From: Methylobacillus flagellatus KT
Lineage (GTDB): Bacteria; Pseudomonadota; Gammaproteobacteria; Burkholderiales; Methylophilaceae
Direction of reading: 5' to 3'
DNA: 64,000 nucleotides
Assembly: GCF_000013705.1 (NCBI RefSeq)
Contig: NC_007947.1
Location: forward strand, 2,480,001-2,544,000
Shown here: one piece after another, positions 18,745 through 28,009 of the stretch
Layout: each line of letters begins with the position of its first letter
Numbering within the stretch: the stretch's first letter is position 1
Translations under genes and position numbers: made by a program
The notes under the pieces: generated by a model
The model's input: only the letters and a program-made list of their open reading frames with translations
Databases searched by the model: none
What the model was told of the DNA's origin: nothing

Positions 18745-19770
18745 TCAGGCGCTCTCGCGCGCAATTAATTCACAGTCCAGCAGGTTGAGGTGCTGCACCG
18801 GGCCATCCGCCGGCACTTCGCCCAATGCCTGCAATACACGCAAGGCGGCGACCTCACCGATTTCCCTTGCAGGAGACCTGATGGTAGTCAAGCTAGGCAA
18901 CAGCATCTCGGAAAAAGCGTAATTGCCGAAGCCGAAAATGGCACAATCCTCGGGAAAGCGCTTGCCTGCCCGCAAGCCAGCCAGCATGCCACCTGCAGCC
19001 AGGTTGTCATTGGCGAACACAATGGCTTCGGCAGGCCGCTGGCGCAACAGCAAGGAGTTCACCGCCTGCCGACCCGCCTCGAACGGGTCGGCCTGGGTGG
19101 GGACGAATACCCAGGGCTCCAGGCCGTATTCGTTCATGCGCGATATATAGCCATCACGCCGGTCCAGCGCGCTCAAGTCGCCTATCAGACTGTTCTGCAC
19201 ATAGGCGATGCGCTTGTAGCCCTTGCCATGAAGGTACTCCACCGATTGCCGACCCACCTCCACATGCGAAAAACCTACCTGCACAGGCTTGCGCTCCGGC
19301 ACATAGTCCCAGGTTTCCACCACCGGCATGGCAGCCTTGGCAATCAGCCTCTCGGTTCCCTCGGAGTGATACTGGCTAGTCAGCACCAACGCCGCCGGCG
19401 ACCAGCCGAGGAAGGCGCGTACCGCACTTTCCTCCTTTTCCATCGAGAAATAACTTGAGGCCAGCAACAACTGGTATCCATGCTGGTTCAACTCATCGCT
19501 GAAGCTCTGGATAGTGTTGGCAAAGATGGGCCCTGAGATGTTGGGAATCACCATGGCCACAACCCGGCCCCGGGTCGAAGCCAGGCCGCCTGCTGCATGG
19601 TTGGGCAAATAATCCAACGCGGCCACCGCCTCGGCGATGCGGTCACGCAATGCTTCGGACACGATTTCCGGCTGCTTGAAATACCGCGACACGGTAATGG
19701 ATGAAACGCCTGCCAGCTTCGCCACATCATGCACAGTGGCCCTACCCAATCCCTTGCGCTTACCCGACAT
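18745..19770 (-). CDS. LacI/GntR-type transcriptional repressor
   Basis: 341 residues. The N-terminal helix-turn-helix (ATVHDVAKLAGVSSITVSRYF, residues 11-31) and hinge helix (YLPNHAAGGLAS) are followed by a periplasmic-binding-protein-like sensor domain. The DNA-binding part resembles GntR, the gluconate repressor. It is divergent from the ABC transporter operon, and the 207-base gap contains a perfect GntR-like operator at 19857-19872. It therefore probably controls the transporter, receptor and monooxygenase genes and itself, responding to a sugar-like ligand. Confidence 0.93.
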   Translation of the reverse strand: MSGKRKGLGRATVHDVAKLAGVSSITVSRYFKQPEIVSEALRDRIAEAVAALDYLPNHAAGGLASTRGRVVAMVIPNISGPIFANTIQSFSDELNQHGYQLLLASSYFSMEKEESAVRAFLGWSPAALVLTSQYHSEGTERLIAKAAMPVVETWDYVPERKPVQVGFSHVEVGRQSVEYLHGKGYKRIAYVQNSLIGDLSALDRRDGYISRMNEYGLEPWVFVPTQADPFEAGRQAVNSLLLRQRPAEAIVFANDNLAAGGMLAGLRAGKRFPEDCAIFGFGNYAFSEMLLPSLTTIRSPAREIGEVAALRVLQALGEVPADGPVQHLNLLDCELIARESA

Positions 19771-19856
19771 CAGCCGCAGCCCGTATATAATTTTTATGAA
19801 TATTAATTTTCATTTTAATTCTTTGACAACATACAAAGACTTGCCGGAACATTCCA

Positions 19857-19872
19857 ATGTTACCGGTAACAT
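19857..19872. promoter_or_regulatory. Probable LacI-family operator (perfect 16-bp palindrome)
   Basis: ATGTTACCGGTAACAT is a perfect palindrome with the central CG typical of LacI-family operators, and matches the ATGTTA-N4-TAACAT pattern known for E. coli GntR. It sits between the divergent lacI-type gene and the ABC operon. A wider inverted repeat, AACATACAAA (19828-19837) with TTTGTATGTT (19910-19919), surrounds it. A hairpin TTCAAGAA/TTCTTGAA lies at 19921-19942. The gap is A+T-rich; no promoter could be fixed with confidence. Confidence 0.7.
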
Positions 19873-19977
19873 CATTGAGATTATCAGTGTTTTCAAAATT
19901 TTCAAAACATTTGTATGTTATTCAAGAAAAACGGTTCTTGAATATATTGAAGTCAGTTTTAATACAGGCACCCGCCC

Positions 19978-21117
19978 ATGGCAACGCTTAGCCTGCAGCG
20001 TCTGGGCAAGCACTTCGCCCAAACGCGCATTCTCCAGGAGATCGACCTGGACATTGCATCAGGGGAATTCATTGTGCTGGTCGGCCCCTCTGGTTGTGGC
20101 AAGTCCACATTGCTACGCATTCTGGCCGGCCTGGAAGAAGCTGACGAGGGGCAAGTGATCCTAGACGGTCGCAGCATCAACCGCCTGCCGCCGCGCGAAC
20201 GCAACATGGCACTGGTGTTCCAGGACTATGCGCTCTATCCGCACAAGACGGTTTACGACAACCTGGCGTTTGGCCTCAGCATACGCGGCACCCCCAAGCA
20301 GCAAATCCAGCAGAAAGTGCACGCCGCAGCGGAGCTTTTGCAATTAACCCCCTTGTTGCAGCGCAAGCCCGCCGCGCTTTCAGGCGGCCAGCGCCAACGC
20401 GTGGCGATCGGCCGCGCACTCGTGCGCGACGCCCAGCTGTTCCTGTTCGACGAGCCGCTGTCCAATCTGGACGCCAAACTACGCACGGAAATGCGTATGG
20501 AAATCAAGCGCCTGCACCAGCGCATCGGCAAGACCATGATCTACGTCACGCATGACCAGGTGGAAGCCATGACGCTGGCTGACCGCATTGCAGTGATCAA
20601 TCACGGCCGCATCGAGCAATTGGGCACACCGGCAGAAATCTACCAGTCTCCAGCCACCACCTTCGTGGCCGGCTTCATGGGCTCACCTTCAATGAACCTG
20701 CTCGACCTGCCGCTGCAATGGTCTGCCGATTACAGATCCGCCTTTGTTGCCGGGCAGTCGGTGCCCGTCAATCATCTGGAGATCGATCCGGAACAACAGA
20801 TCACCCTGGGCATCCGCCCTGAGCACATCCATATCGACGCCGCTGCCCTCAATGGCCAGGCGGCGCTACGCCTCAACGCCGTAGTTGAACTAATCGAGCC
20901 CTTGGGCGCGGAGACCATTGCCACGCTGCGGCTGGAGCAATTGACTGCAAACCTCGGGCAATACACGGTGCAGGCGCGCCTGCCCGGCCACCAGACGGTA
21001 TCCCCTGGGCAGCAACTGCAAATCCAGGTAGCACACGCCAACCTGCACTGGTTTGACGACGGACAAGGCACGCGCATTGCCTCTCGCCCAACAGGCAACA
21101 CGGAGCCAGCGGCATGA
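19978..21117 (+). CDS. ABC transporter ATP-binding protein, CUT1 sugar type
   Basis: 379 residues of the MalK/UgpC/MsmX type. Walker A GPSGCGKST at 36-44, Q-loop FQDYALYPHKT, signature LSGGQRQR at 134-141, Walker B LFLFDEP with LSNLDAKLR, and H-loop VTHDQ. A C-terminal TOBE-like domain (LGIRPEHIHID) is typical of carbohydrate importers. First gene of the divergent operon behind the GntR-like operator; it overlaps the binding-protein gene by 4 bases. The substrate is unknown. Confidence 0.95.
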   Translation: MATLSLQRLGKHFAQTRILQEIDLDIASGEFIVLVGPSGCGKSTLLRILAGLEEADEGQVILDGRSINRLPPRERNMALVFQDYALYPHKTVYDNLAFGLSIRGTPKQQIQQKVHAAAELLQLTPLLQRKPAALSGGQRQRVAIGRALVRDAQLFLFDEPLSNLDAKLRTEMRMEIKRLHQRIGKTMIYVTHDQVEAMTLADRIAVINHGRIEQLGTPAEIYQSPATTFVAGFMGSPSMNLLDLPLQWSADYRSAFVAGQSVPVNHLEIDPEQQITLGIRPEHIHIDAAALNGQAALRLNAVVELIEPLGAETIATLRLEQLTANLGQYTVQARLPGHQTVSPGQQLQIQVAHANLHWFDDGQGTRIASRPTGNTEPAA

Positions 21118-22379
21118 GCTTCCCTCGCGTACTCCGACTCATTGCCCTCACCCTACTGGTATCCGTTGCCGTCCCGGCGCAGGCAGAGACAGTGCTGCGC
21201 GTCTTCATCGGCGGCGCGGCGCAACGACCTGACCTGTTCCGAGCGCTTGCTGATCGCTATGAAGCCAGCCATCCGGGTGTCCGCATCGAAATCGGCAGCG
21301 GCGCTGCCACTTCAGAGCTGCAACGTAAATACCTTTCCGTCCTGCTCAATGCGCACGACCCCAGTTTTGACGCCTTGATGCTGGATATCGTCCATCCCTA
21401 CCAATTCGCCACCGCTGGCTGGATCGCCCCGCTAGACCCGTATTTCGGCGAGGAGAGGCAGACGCTGCTCGCCGACGGTTTGCCCATCTACCGCCAGACC
21501 AACCTGATCAAGGGCAAGCTCTACACCTTGCCCGCCGTGACCGATGCCATGTTCATGTACTATCGCAAGGACCTGCTGGCGCAACACGGCATTGCACCAC
21601 CGCAAACCTGGGACGAGCTGGCAAATGCCGCGCAGACCATCCTGAAGCAGGAGAACAATCCTGCGCTGCAAGGGCTTTCCGTCCAGGGAGCGCCGATCGA
21701 AGGTACGGTGTGCAGCTTCCTGTTGCCTTACTGGAGCCAGGGCAAGGACATCCTCGACAGCAACGGCAAATTGGCCTTGGACAAACCTGCGGCGTTGCGC
21801 AGCCTGCAACTATGGAAAGGGCTGATCGACAAGAATGTGATCCGCCGCCACGTAGCCGAGGTCAAGACCGGCGACACCGTCAACACGTTTAAGGCTGGCA
21901 ATGCGATCTTCGCCATCAACTGGGGCTTTGCCTGGGGCGCGTTCCAGAACGATACGGATTCCCGCGTCAAGGGTAAGGTCGGTGTCATCCGTATACCGGC
22001 GGTGCAAGGAGGCGAGCATGCGACCTGCCTGGGAGGATGGCAGTGGGCGCTCTCCAACTATTCGCGCAACAAGGCGCAAACGGCGGATTTCTTGCGCTTC
22101 CTAGCCTCGCCTGAAAGCGTGCGCTTCATTACTTTGCAAGGCGCATTGTTGCCGCCTTACCTGCCGCTTTATGACGATGCGGAAGTCCAAGCCGTGATCC
22201 CCTGACTCAAGGATGCCAAGCCAGCCTTGCTGGAAGCAAAGTCCCGTCCGCTGACCGCGCGCTACGCGCAGGTATCGGACGTACTGCGTATCTCGACCTC
22301 GGCCGTATTGGCCGGATCATTGACAGCCGAGGAAGGCCTGGAAGACATCAGCCGTCGTCTGGAAAGGATATTGCGTTGA
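21114..22379 (+). pseudogene. ABC sugar-type substrate-binding protein, interrupted by an in-frame UGA
   Basis: Extracellular solute-binding protein family 1. A signal peptide (about 24 residues ending AQA) is followed by the typical fold. Translation stops at UGA 22203-22205, codon 364. The same frame stays open for another 57 codons with a sequence that is clearly the family's C-terminal helix (LKDAKPALLEAKSRPLTARYAQ..., then a GSLTAEEGLEDISRRLE-like tail) and ends at 22377-22379, overlapping the next gene by 4 bases. One base change (for example CGA to TGA) would explain it. A truncated protein of 363 residues could be made and might lack function. A sequencing error is the main alternative. 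Confidence 0.85.
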
Positions 22380-23299
22380 ACCTTCGCGCATTTTCCAACC
22401 TCCGGCGTAACTACTTACGCAACAGTGCCAGTGATGTCAGTGAGTCATCGCTAGCATTCTGGCTGTTACTGCCTGCGGTGCTACTGCTCGCCCTGATCGT
22501 GGTCTACCCGGTGGCGAAAGTCATCCACGACAGCTTTTACTCCATCAGCCTGTTCAGTGAGAGCGGCCCGGCCTTCGTTGGATTTTCCAACTACGTTGAC
22601 GCCATGCGCGATCCGGATGTCTGGCGCGCAGTGCGCTTCACGATTGCCTTGTGCGTGGTGACTGTACCTGGTGCGCTGCTCGTCGGTCTCGGGCTGGCGC
22701 TGCTCGCCAATCGCGAATGGAAGTGGCGCTGGCCCGTACGCCTGGCATTGCTGCTACCGTGGGCCATACCCCTGGCATTCTCGGGCATGATCTTCGCATG
22801 GTTCTTCAACACGGAATACGGCGTGGTCAACGACTTGTTGCGCCGTGCCGGCTTTGCGCCGATTTCCTTTTTGCTGATACCACAATGGAGTTTTCTTGCA
22901 ATCTGCATCGCCACCATCTGGAAAACTTCTTCATTCGTCGCGCTGATCCTGCTCGCAGGCCTGCAAACCATCCCGCGCAGCCTTTACGAAGCCGCGGCGC
23001 TGGAAGGCGCCAGCCGTTGGCAGATATTCCGCCATGTCACCTTGCCGCTGCTGATGCCAGCCATGATGATCGCCTTGATCTTCCGCACCATCAGCGCCCT
23101 GCAGTCCTTCGACATCCCTTATGCAATGACGCAAGGCGGCCCGGCCCGATATACGGAAACCTTGTCCATCCTGATCAACACCACGGCCATTGAATATATG
23201 GATGTCGGCTACGGCTCGGCCCTCGCGGTGCTGCTGTTCCTGCTGTCCATGGCCATCAGTTCGGTCTACCTGCGTAAGCTCTACAAGGGGGCACTGTAA
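22376..23299 (+). CDS. ABC sugar transporter permease (MalF/UgpA type)
   Basis: 307 residues with six hydrophobic segments and the EAA loop typical of binding-protein-dependent permeases (SLYEAAALEGASRWQIFRHVTLPLLMP). The start is TTG at 22376, overlapping the full-length binding-protein stop by 4 bases. This supports the idea that the ancestral binding-protein gene ran through to 22379. It overlaps the next permease gene by one base (TAATG). Confidence 0.93.
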   Translation: MNLRAFSNLRRNYLRNSASDVSESSLAFWLLLPAVLLLALIVVYPVAKVIHDSFYSISLFSESGPAFVGFSNYVDAMRDPDVWRAVRFTIALCVVTVPGALLVGLGLALLANREWKWRWPVRLALLLPWAIPLAFSGMIFAWFFNTEYGVVNDLLRRAGFAPISFLLIPQWSFLAICIATIWKTSSFVALILLAGLQTIPRSLYEAAALEGASRWQIFRHVTLPLLMPAMMIALIFRTISALQSFDIPYAMTQGGPARYTETLSILINTTAIEYMDVGYGSALAVLLFLLSMAISSVYLRKLYKGAL

Positions 23300-24117
23300 T
23301 GCTGAAGCTCCCCTTGCGCTGGATTGCCGCTGCCGTCCTGCTGATCAACGGCTTCTTCCCTGCTGTGTGGATATTGCTGACTTCGTTCAAGCAAGATGCC
23401 GAACTAGCCCAAACCCCGATTACCTGGTGGCCGCAGCACCCTACACTGGATAATTACGTGCATGCGTTCAGCGACCAGCCGCTGCTGCTATTCCTAGGCA
23501 ATAGCTTCGCTGTCGCCTTGCTTTCCACCCTGCTGACCTTGTTTGCCGCCACCGGTGCCGCCTACGCACTTACCCGTCTGCGGCTGCGCCGTCGCGGCCT
23601 CACCCTCACGGCACTGGTCGCAATTGCGATGTTTCCACCAGCAACATTGCTGGTACCCCTGTTCGAGATCATGCGCGGACTGGGCTTGATCAACACCTAT
23701 GGCGCACTCATCCTGCCTTATGCCGTACAAAGCCTACCGGTATGCACACTCGTGCTCGCAAGCTTTTTCCAGCAGGTACCCAAGGATATCGAAAATGCCG
23801 CCATGCTGGACGGTTGCACCAGGCTGCAGGCGCTTTACCGCATCGTGCTGCCATTGTCGGCTCCCGGTGTGTTCACGGCAGGCATCCTGGCTTTCGTCAA
23901 TGCGTGGGACGAATTCCTGCTGGCACTGGCCCTGAATGCCGCCCCAGGCAGCCGCACCCTGCCAGTTGGCATTTTGCTCTATCAGGGTGAATTCACCTTT
24001 CCATGGCCGGTGATCTCCGCCGCACTGGTGGTTGCCATCGTGCCGCTCGCCATCCTCATCATCCTGTTCCAGGAACGCGTCATTAGCGGACTTACTACAG
24101 GAGGCATCAAGGGATGA
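23299..24117 (+). CDS. ABC sugar transporter permease (MalG/UgpE type)
   Basis: 272 residues, six membrane segments, EAA motif (PKDIENAAMLDGCTRLQALYRIVLPLSAPG), ending in ITSGL-like sequence. Partner of the preceding permease; together they would form the CUT1 channel. 85 bases follow before the TonB-dependent receptor, so the operon probably continues. Confidence 0.93.
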   Translation: MLKLPLRWIAAAVLLINGFFPAVWILLTSFKQDAELAQTPITWWPQHPTLDNYVHAFSDQPLLLFLGNSFAVALLSTLLTLFAATGAAYALTRLRLRRRGLTLTALVAIAMFPPATLLVPLFEIMRGLGLINTYGALILPYAVQSLPVCTLVLASFFQQVPKDIENAAMLDGCTRLQALYRIVLPLSAPGVFTAGILAFVNAWDEFLLALALNAAPGSRTLPVGILLYQGEFTFPWPVISAALVVAIVPLAILIILFQERVISGLTTGGIKG

Positions 24118-24202
24118 AGCATATCCCTCCATTCCCCTGGTTTCCCGACAACGGGTATCAGGCTGACTACATCATTTTCACGACTAAATTAGGGGAATCA
24201 GC

Positions 24203-26488
24203 ATGAAACCACACCACACTCAATTGCGACCGTTCAGACGCCGTGGCATCAGCCTGGCACTCGCTGCCGCATTGCTTTCCGCCGGCATCCCGACAGCATT
24301 TGCCGTCGAAGAAACCACCAAAGCCGAAAACAAGCAAACTTCGGCCGATCAGGAAGCGCAGCCTGCGCTTGGTACAGTCACCGTCACCGCTACCCGACGC
24401 GAAGCCAGCCTGCAATCCATTCCCGTCGCCGTATCCGTGCTGGACGGGCGCAAGCTGGAACAATCCAACCTCAACAGCATCCAGACCATCGCCAACGAGG
24501 TGCCCAGCCTAACCTTCCGCCAGCAAGGCGGCAACAAGGACTCCTCTATCTTCATCCGCGGCGTGGGTACCATTTCCACCTCGCCCGGTATTGAACCCAC
24601 CGTTTCCACCGTGATCGATGGCGTGGTCTATGCCCGCCCAGGCCAGGCAACACTGGACCTCATGGATGTGGAACGCATCGAGATATTGCGCGGTCCGCAA
24701 GGCACATTGTTCGGCAAGAACGCTTCTGCTGGCGTGATTAATATCGTCACAAAGGAGCCTAGCGCCGACCTCCATGCTTATGTCGATACCTCCTACTATG
24801 AAGGTGGGGAAAAGCGTATACGCTTTGGCCTTTCCGGCACATTAGTTCCTGACCTGTTATATGCCTCTATCAACGGCTTATGGGCCGACTACGACGGCAA
24901 CGTGAAGAACTTGCTTGGCGGCCGACTCAACGGTTATGAGCGTGAGGGAGCCCGTGCCAAATTCCTGCTAACACCGAACGAAGATCTCGATATCACTTTG
25001 ATCGCCGACTATACCCATGGTACCAATGGTGTTATCGCGGTGCCTTACCAAACCACCGACAGCACATTCACTCAGGCCATCAGCCCAGTTCAAGTCAGCA
25101 AAGGCAACCGCACAGTCCGCAGCGATGGCAAAAACGAAGTCACCGATACCAACCAGGGGATTTCCGCACAAGTCGACTGGCGCATCAACGACTACACGCT
25201 AACCTCGATCACGGCGTTCCGCACCTGGGACAATAAGCAAAATACCTCCGTATCCGGGATAGGCAACAATTACGACCCTGCCAGAATCGCCACTGGCTAT
25301 CCTGCGACATGGGACAGGGGAACTGTGGATTCCAGCCAGTTCTCACAGGAAGTCCGCATCGCATCGCCCAAGGATAAATTCGTGGAATATGTTGCAGGAG
25401 TCTATTACCTCAAGAGCAAGACAGACGAAGTCTACCAGCGTTACGCTGAGACCATTTCCGGCGCTAATTACTTCGGGCGTTCCGACTATGGCGTGGAAAA
25501 CGACAGCATCTCGCTGTTTGGCGAAAGCACCCTGAACTTCACTCCCGAGTTCCGCGGCATTGCAGGCCTGCGTTACACGCATGACGAGCTTTCCTTCGAC
25601 CACGTGCGCAACAGCAATGTCCCTTCGGGCATACAATCCGCCGTCAGGGCCAGTCAGCCGCTCAGGAAAGGCACCACCAGCGCTAGCGAATACTCTGGCC
25701 GACTGGGCGCGCAATATGATTTGAGCAAGGATGCAATGGTATATGCCACCTATTCCCGTGGCTACAAAGGTCCGGCCTACAACGTGTTCTTCAATATGTT
25801 CGACGGCAACAACGATACGGCACCATTGGAACCCGAAACCGCCAACTCCTTCGAGATCGGCCTGAAATCGGCATTGCTCGATAATCGCCTGATTTTCAAT
25901 GCCGCGGCTTTCTACACCAAATACAAAAACTACCAGGCCAATGCACCAGAGCATGTGGGTAACAATGTCTACATCTACCGGTTGATCAATGCGGGCGAGG
26001 TCTCGACCCGAGGGGTGGAGCTCGACGTCAATGCCAAAGTCACTTCCAGGCTTAGCTTCTCCGGCTCGCTGGCATACGTGGATGCACGCATAGACAATCT
26101 CAATTGCCCGCCGACCGATGCCGCTTGCCAAGTCAACGGCAAGCCATTGCCGTTTTCACCGAAATGGAAATCCGCAGTACGTGCCAACTATGCCATTCCT
26201 CTCAACAACGGCTATGTGATCGACCTCGGCACAGACTACATCTGGCAAAGCAAGCAGCAATTCAGCCTGATACCGCAGACCGACGCCACGATACAAGAAG
26301 CCTATGGTATCTGGAACGCCAGCGTAGCGCTTTCCACACAGGATGGCTGGCGTTTTGCTCTAGTTGGTCGCAACCTACTGGATCGCTCCTATGCCAGCAC
26401 ATTGTCCGGCAATGCCTCCGTGGCGCAGCGCTACGTCCCCCGCGACGATGCCCGCTACTTCGGCGTTCAAGTAAGGAAGGACTTCTAA
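24203..26488 (+). CDS. TonB-dependent outer-membrane receptor
   Basis: 761 residues. Signal peptide of about 34 residues, a TonB box (TVTVTATRR), a plug domain (VAVSVLDGRKLEQSNLNSIQTIANEVPSL, SIFIRGVGT, DVERIEILRGPQGTLFGKNASAGVINIVTKEP) and a 22-strand barrel ending in the C-terminal VRKDF with terminal Phe. The receptor has no STN signalling domain. It resembles receptors for complex organic substrates rather than classical siderophore receptors. An AGGGG precedes the ATG. Location between sugar-type permease and flavin monooxygenase suggests import of the same substrate across the outer membrane. Confidence 0.95.
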   Translation: MKPHHTQLRPFRRRGISLALAAALLSAGIPTAFAVEETTKAENKQTSADQEAQPALGTVTVTATRREASLQSIPVAVSVLDGRKLEQSNLNSIQTIANEVPSLTFRQQGGNKDSSIFIRGVGTISTSPGIEPTVSTVIDGVVYARPGQATLDLMDVERIEILRGPQGTLFGKNASAGVINIVTKEPSADLHAYVDTSYYEGGEKRIRFGLSGTLVPDLLYASINGLWADYDGNVKNLLGGRLNGYEREGARAKFLLTPNEDLDITLIADYTHGTNGVIAVPYQTTDSTFTQAISPVQVSKGNRTVRSDGKNEVTDTNQGISAQVDWRINDYTLTSITAFRTWDNKQNTSVSGIGNNYDPARIATGYPATWDRGTVDSSQFSQEVRIASPKDKFVEYVAGVYYLKSKTDEVYQRYAETISGANYFGRSDYGVENDSISLFGESTLNFTPEFRGIAGLRYTHDELSFDHVRNSNVPSGIQSAVRASQPLRKGTTSASEYSGRLGAQYDLSKDAMVYATYSRGYKGPAYNVFFNMFDGNNDTAPLEPETANSFEIGLKSALLDNRLIFNAAAFYTKYKNYQANAPEHVGNNVYIYRLINAGEVSTRGVELDVNAKVTSRLSFSGSLAYVDARIDNLNCPPTDAACQVNGKPLPFSPKWKSAVRANYAIPLNNGYVIDLGTDYIWQSKQQFSLIPQTDATIQEAYGIWNASVALSTQDGWRFALVGRNLLDRSYASTLSGNASVAQRYVPRDDARYFGVQVRKDF

Positions 26489-26490
26489 TC

Positions 26491-27795
26491 ATGAGCCAAC
26501 CCCGTCAACTCAGCCTGGGCGCGTTCCTCATCCGCAATGGTCACCATGTGGCCGGATGGCGCTACCCGGACAATGTGCTGGATGACGACCCGTTTGCCGT
26601 CTACAAGGAAGCGGCACTTCTGGCAGAGGCAGCGCATTTCGATGCAGTGTTCTTTGCCGATGCGCTCACCGCTGCGGCCGGCCCTGCGGGGCTGGAGCCA
26701 CTGACGCTACTCAGTGCGTTGGCAGCGGTAACCAAGCGCATCGGCCTCATCGGCACGGCAACCACCACCTATAACGAGCCTTATCATATCGCGCGCAAAT
26801 TCGCCTCCCTTGACCAGATTTCGCGTGGGCGCAGCGGGTGGAACCTGGTGACCTCAGACAATGCGTCCGAGTCAGCCAATTTCGGCCTGCCGCAGCATGT
26901 TTCCCATGCCGAGCGCTATGCCAGGGCAAGAGAGTTTTATGAAGTGGTCACCGGGCTCTGGGATAGCTGGGAAGAGGACGCGTTCCTCAACGACAAGGAG
27001 AAAGGCATATGGTTTGACCGCAGCAAGCTGCATGCGCTCAACCACCACGGCAAGCATTTCAATGTCGCCGGGCCGTTGAATGTGCCGCCCAGCCCACAAG
27101 GACGACCAGTGGTCGTGCAGGCCGGCGGTTCAGAAGCAGGGCGCGAGCTGGCCGCAGAAACGGCGGAAGTGGTATTCACCGCCCACCCCACGCTGTCATC
27201 TGCGCAGGACTTCTACCGCGACCTCAAGCGTCGACTGGCAAAATACGGCAGGCAGCCAGACAGCCTCAAGATCATGCCTGGCATTTTCAGCATTATCGGC
27301 AGAACGCAAGCAGAAGCCGAAGCCAAGTTCAACAAGCTGCAGGAACTGGTTGACCCCGAACTCGGCCTGGCATTGCTGGGGCGCATGATAGGCAATTTCG
27401 ACCTTTCTTCCTATCCAGTAGATGGCCCATTGCCAGAACTACCCCTGACCGACAACGGTCAGCAAAGCCGACAAAAGTTGCTAACCGAATTGGCCCAGGG
27501 AGAGAACCTGACCATACGCCAGCTATACCTGCGCATTGCAGGCGGACGCGGCCATTTGACTGTCGTGGGTACACCGGAAACGGTCGCCGATAAGATCCAG
27601 GAATGGTTCGAGCAGGATGCTGCCGATGGCTTCAATGTGATGCCACCCTGGCTGCCAGGCGGTTTACGCGACTTCACGGAGCTGGTGGTGCCGGAATTAC
27701 AGCGACGCGGCATTTTCCGTACGCAATATCAGGGTCGCACATTGCGGGAGCACCTGGGTTTGCAGAGACCGATAAACCGTTATAGCAAGGCCTGA
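26491..27795 (+). CDS. FMN-dependent monooxygenase, NtaA/SnaA/DszA family
   Basis: 434 residues. LLM-class flavin monooxygenase with the family signature RNGHHVAGWRYPD near the N terminus, SLDQISRGRSGWNLVTS, and HPTLSSAQDFYRDLK. Members use reduced FMN from a separate reductase to oxidise N, S or C bonds (nitrilotriacetate, dibenzothiophene sulfone, pristinamycin IIB). No flavin reductase gene was found nearby. Start ATG at 26491, two bases past the receptor stop, so it is in the same operon. It is followed by a strong terminator. The substrate cannot be told from sequence. Confidence 0.93.
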   Translation: MSQPRQLSLGAFLIRNGHHVAGWRYPDNVLDDDPFAVYKEAALLAEAAHFDAVFFADALTAAAGPAGLEPLTLLSALAAVTKRIGLIGTATTTYNEPYHIARKFASLDQISRGRSGWNLVTSDNASESANFGLPQHVSHAERYARAREFYEVVTGLWDSWEEDAFLNDKEKGIWFDRSKLHALNHHGKHFNVAGPLNVPPSPQGRPVVVQAGGSEAGRELAAETAEVVFTAHPTLSSAQDFYRDLKRRLAKYGRQPDSLKIMPGIFSIIGRTQAEAEAKFNKLQELVDPELGLALLGRMIGNFDLSSYPVDGPLPELPLTDNGQQSRQKLLTELAQGENLTIRQLYLRIAGGRGHLTVVGTPETVADKIQEWFEQDAADGFNVMPPWLPGGLRDFTELVVPELQRRGIFRTQYQGRTLREHLGLQRPINRYSKA

Positions 27796-27831
27796 TAGCA
27801 AATCAATGGATTTATCCCAATGAGCAATTTG

Positions 27832-27862
27832 AATGCCTGGCAACTATCGCCAGGCATTTTTT
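27832..27862 (+). terminator. Terminator after the monooxygenase gene
   Basis: A 10-bp stem (AATGCCTGGC with GCCAGGCATT), 7-base loop and a T6 tail, 37 bases past the stop codon. It ends the rightward operon from the ABC ATPase to the monooxygenase. Confidence 0.85.
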
Positions 27863-27896
27863 CTTTCTGAACCACAAAACTCACGCTCAATAAACA

Positions 27897-28009
27897 AGGG
27901 TGAGCGCAGCCAAGGGTTGGCTTTTCCTCCCTTCTGGCTGTGCCGAGTAGCGCAGTCAGTCAGAGGAAGTCAACGTCAAATCCATACTTGGCATCGCTGC
28001 GCTCACCCT
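27897..28009. repeat. 113-bp inverted-repeat element next to ruvA
   Basis: AGGGTGAGCGCAGC (27897-27910) and its exact complement (27996-28009) are 14-bp ends enclosing 85 bases, which contain a weaker internal match (27928 region CTTTTCCTCCCTTCTG against CAGAGGAAG near 27961). It lies between the terminator of the accessory operon and the ruvA stop codon, so it marks the right edge of the inserted block. Could be a small repeat element or a bidirectional terminator for ruvA. Confidence 0.6.

Noticed and set aside
22203..22240. UGA in the binding-protein gene as a selenocysteine codon
   Set aside because: Only a 5-bp hairpin (CCAGC/GCTGG) lies 16 bases downstream, the family has no Cys or Sec at this place, and no selenocysteine genes are seen. 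A nonsense change is simpler.
26104..26490. N-terminal extension of the monooxygenase
   Set aside because: The frame opens upstream, but this part lies inside the receptor gene; the ATG at 26491 gives the conserved family start.
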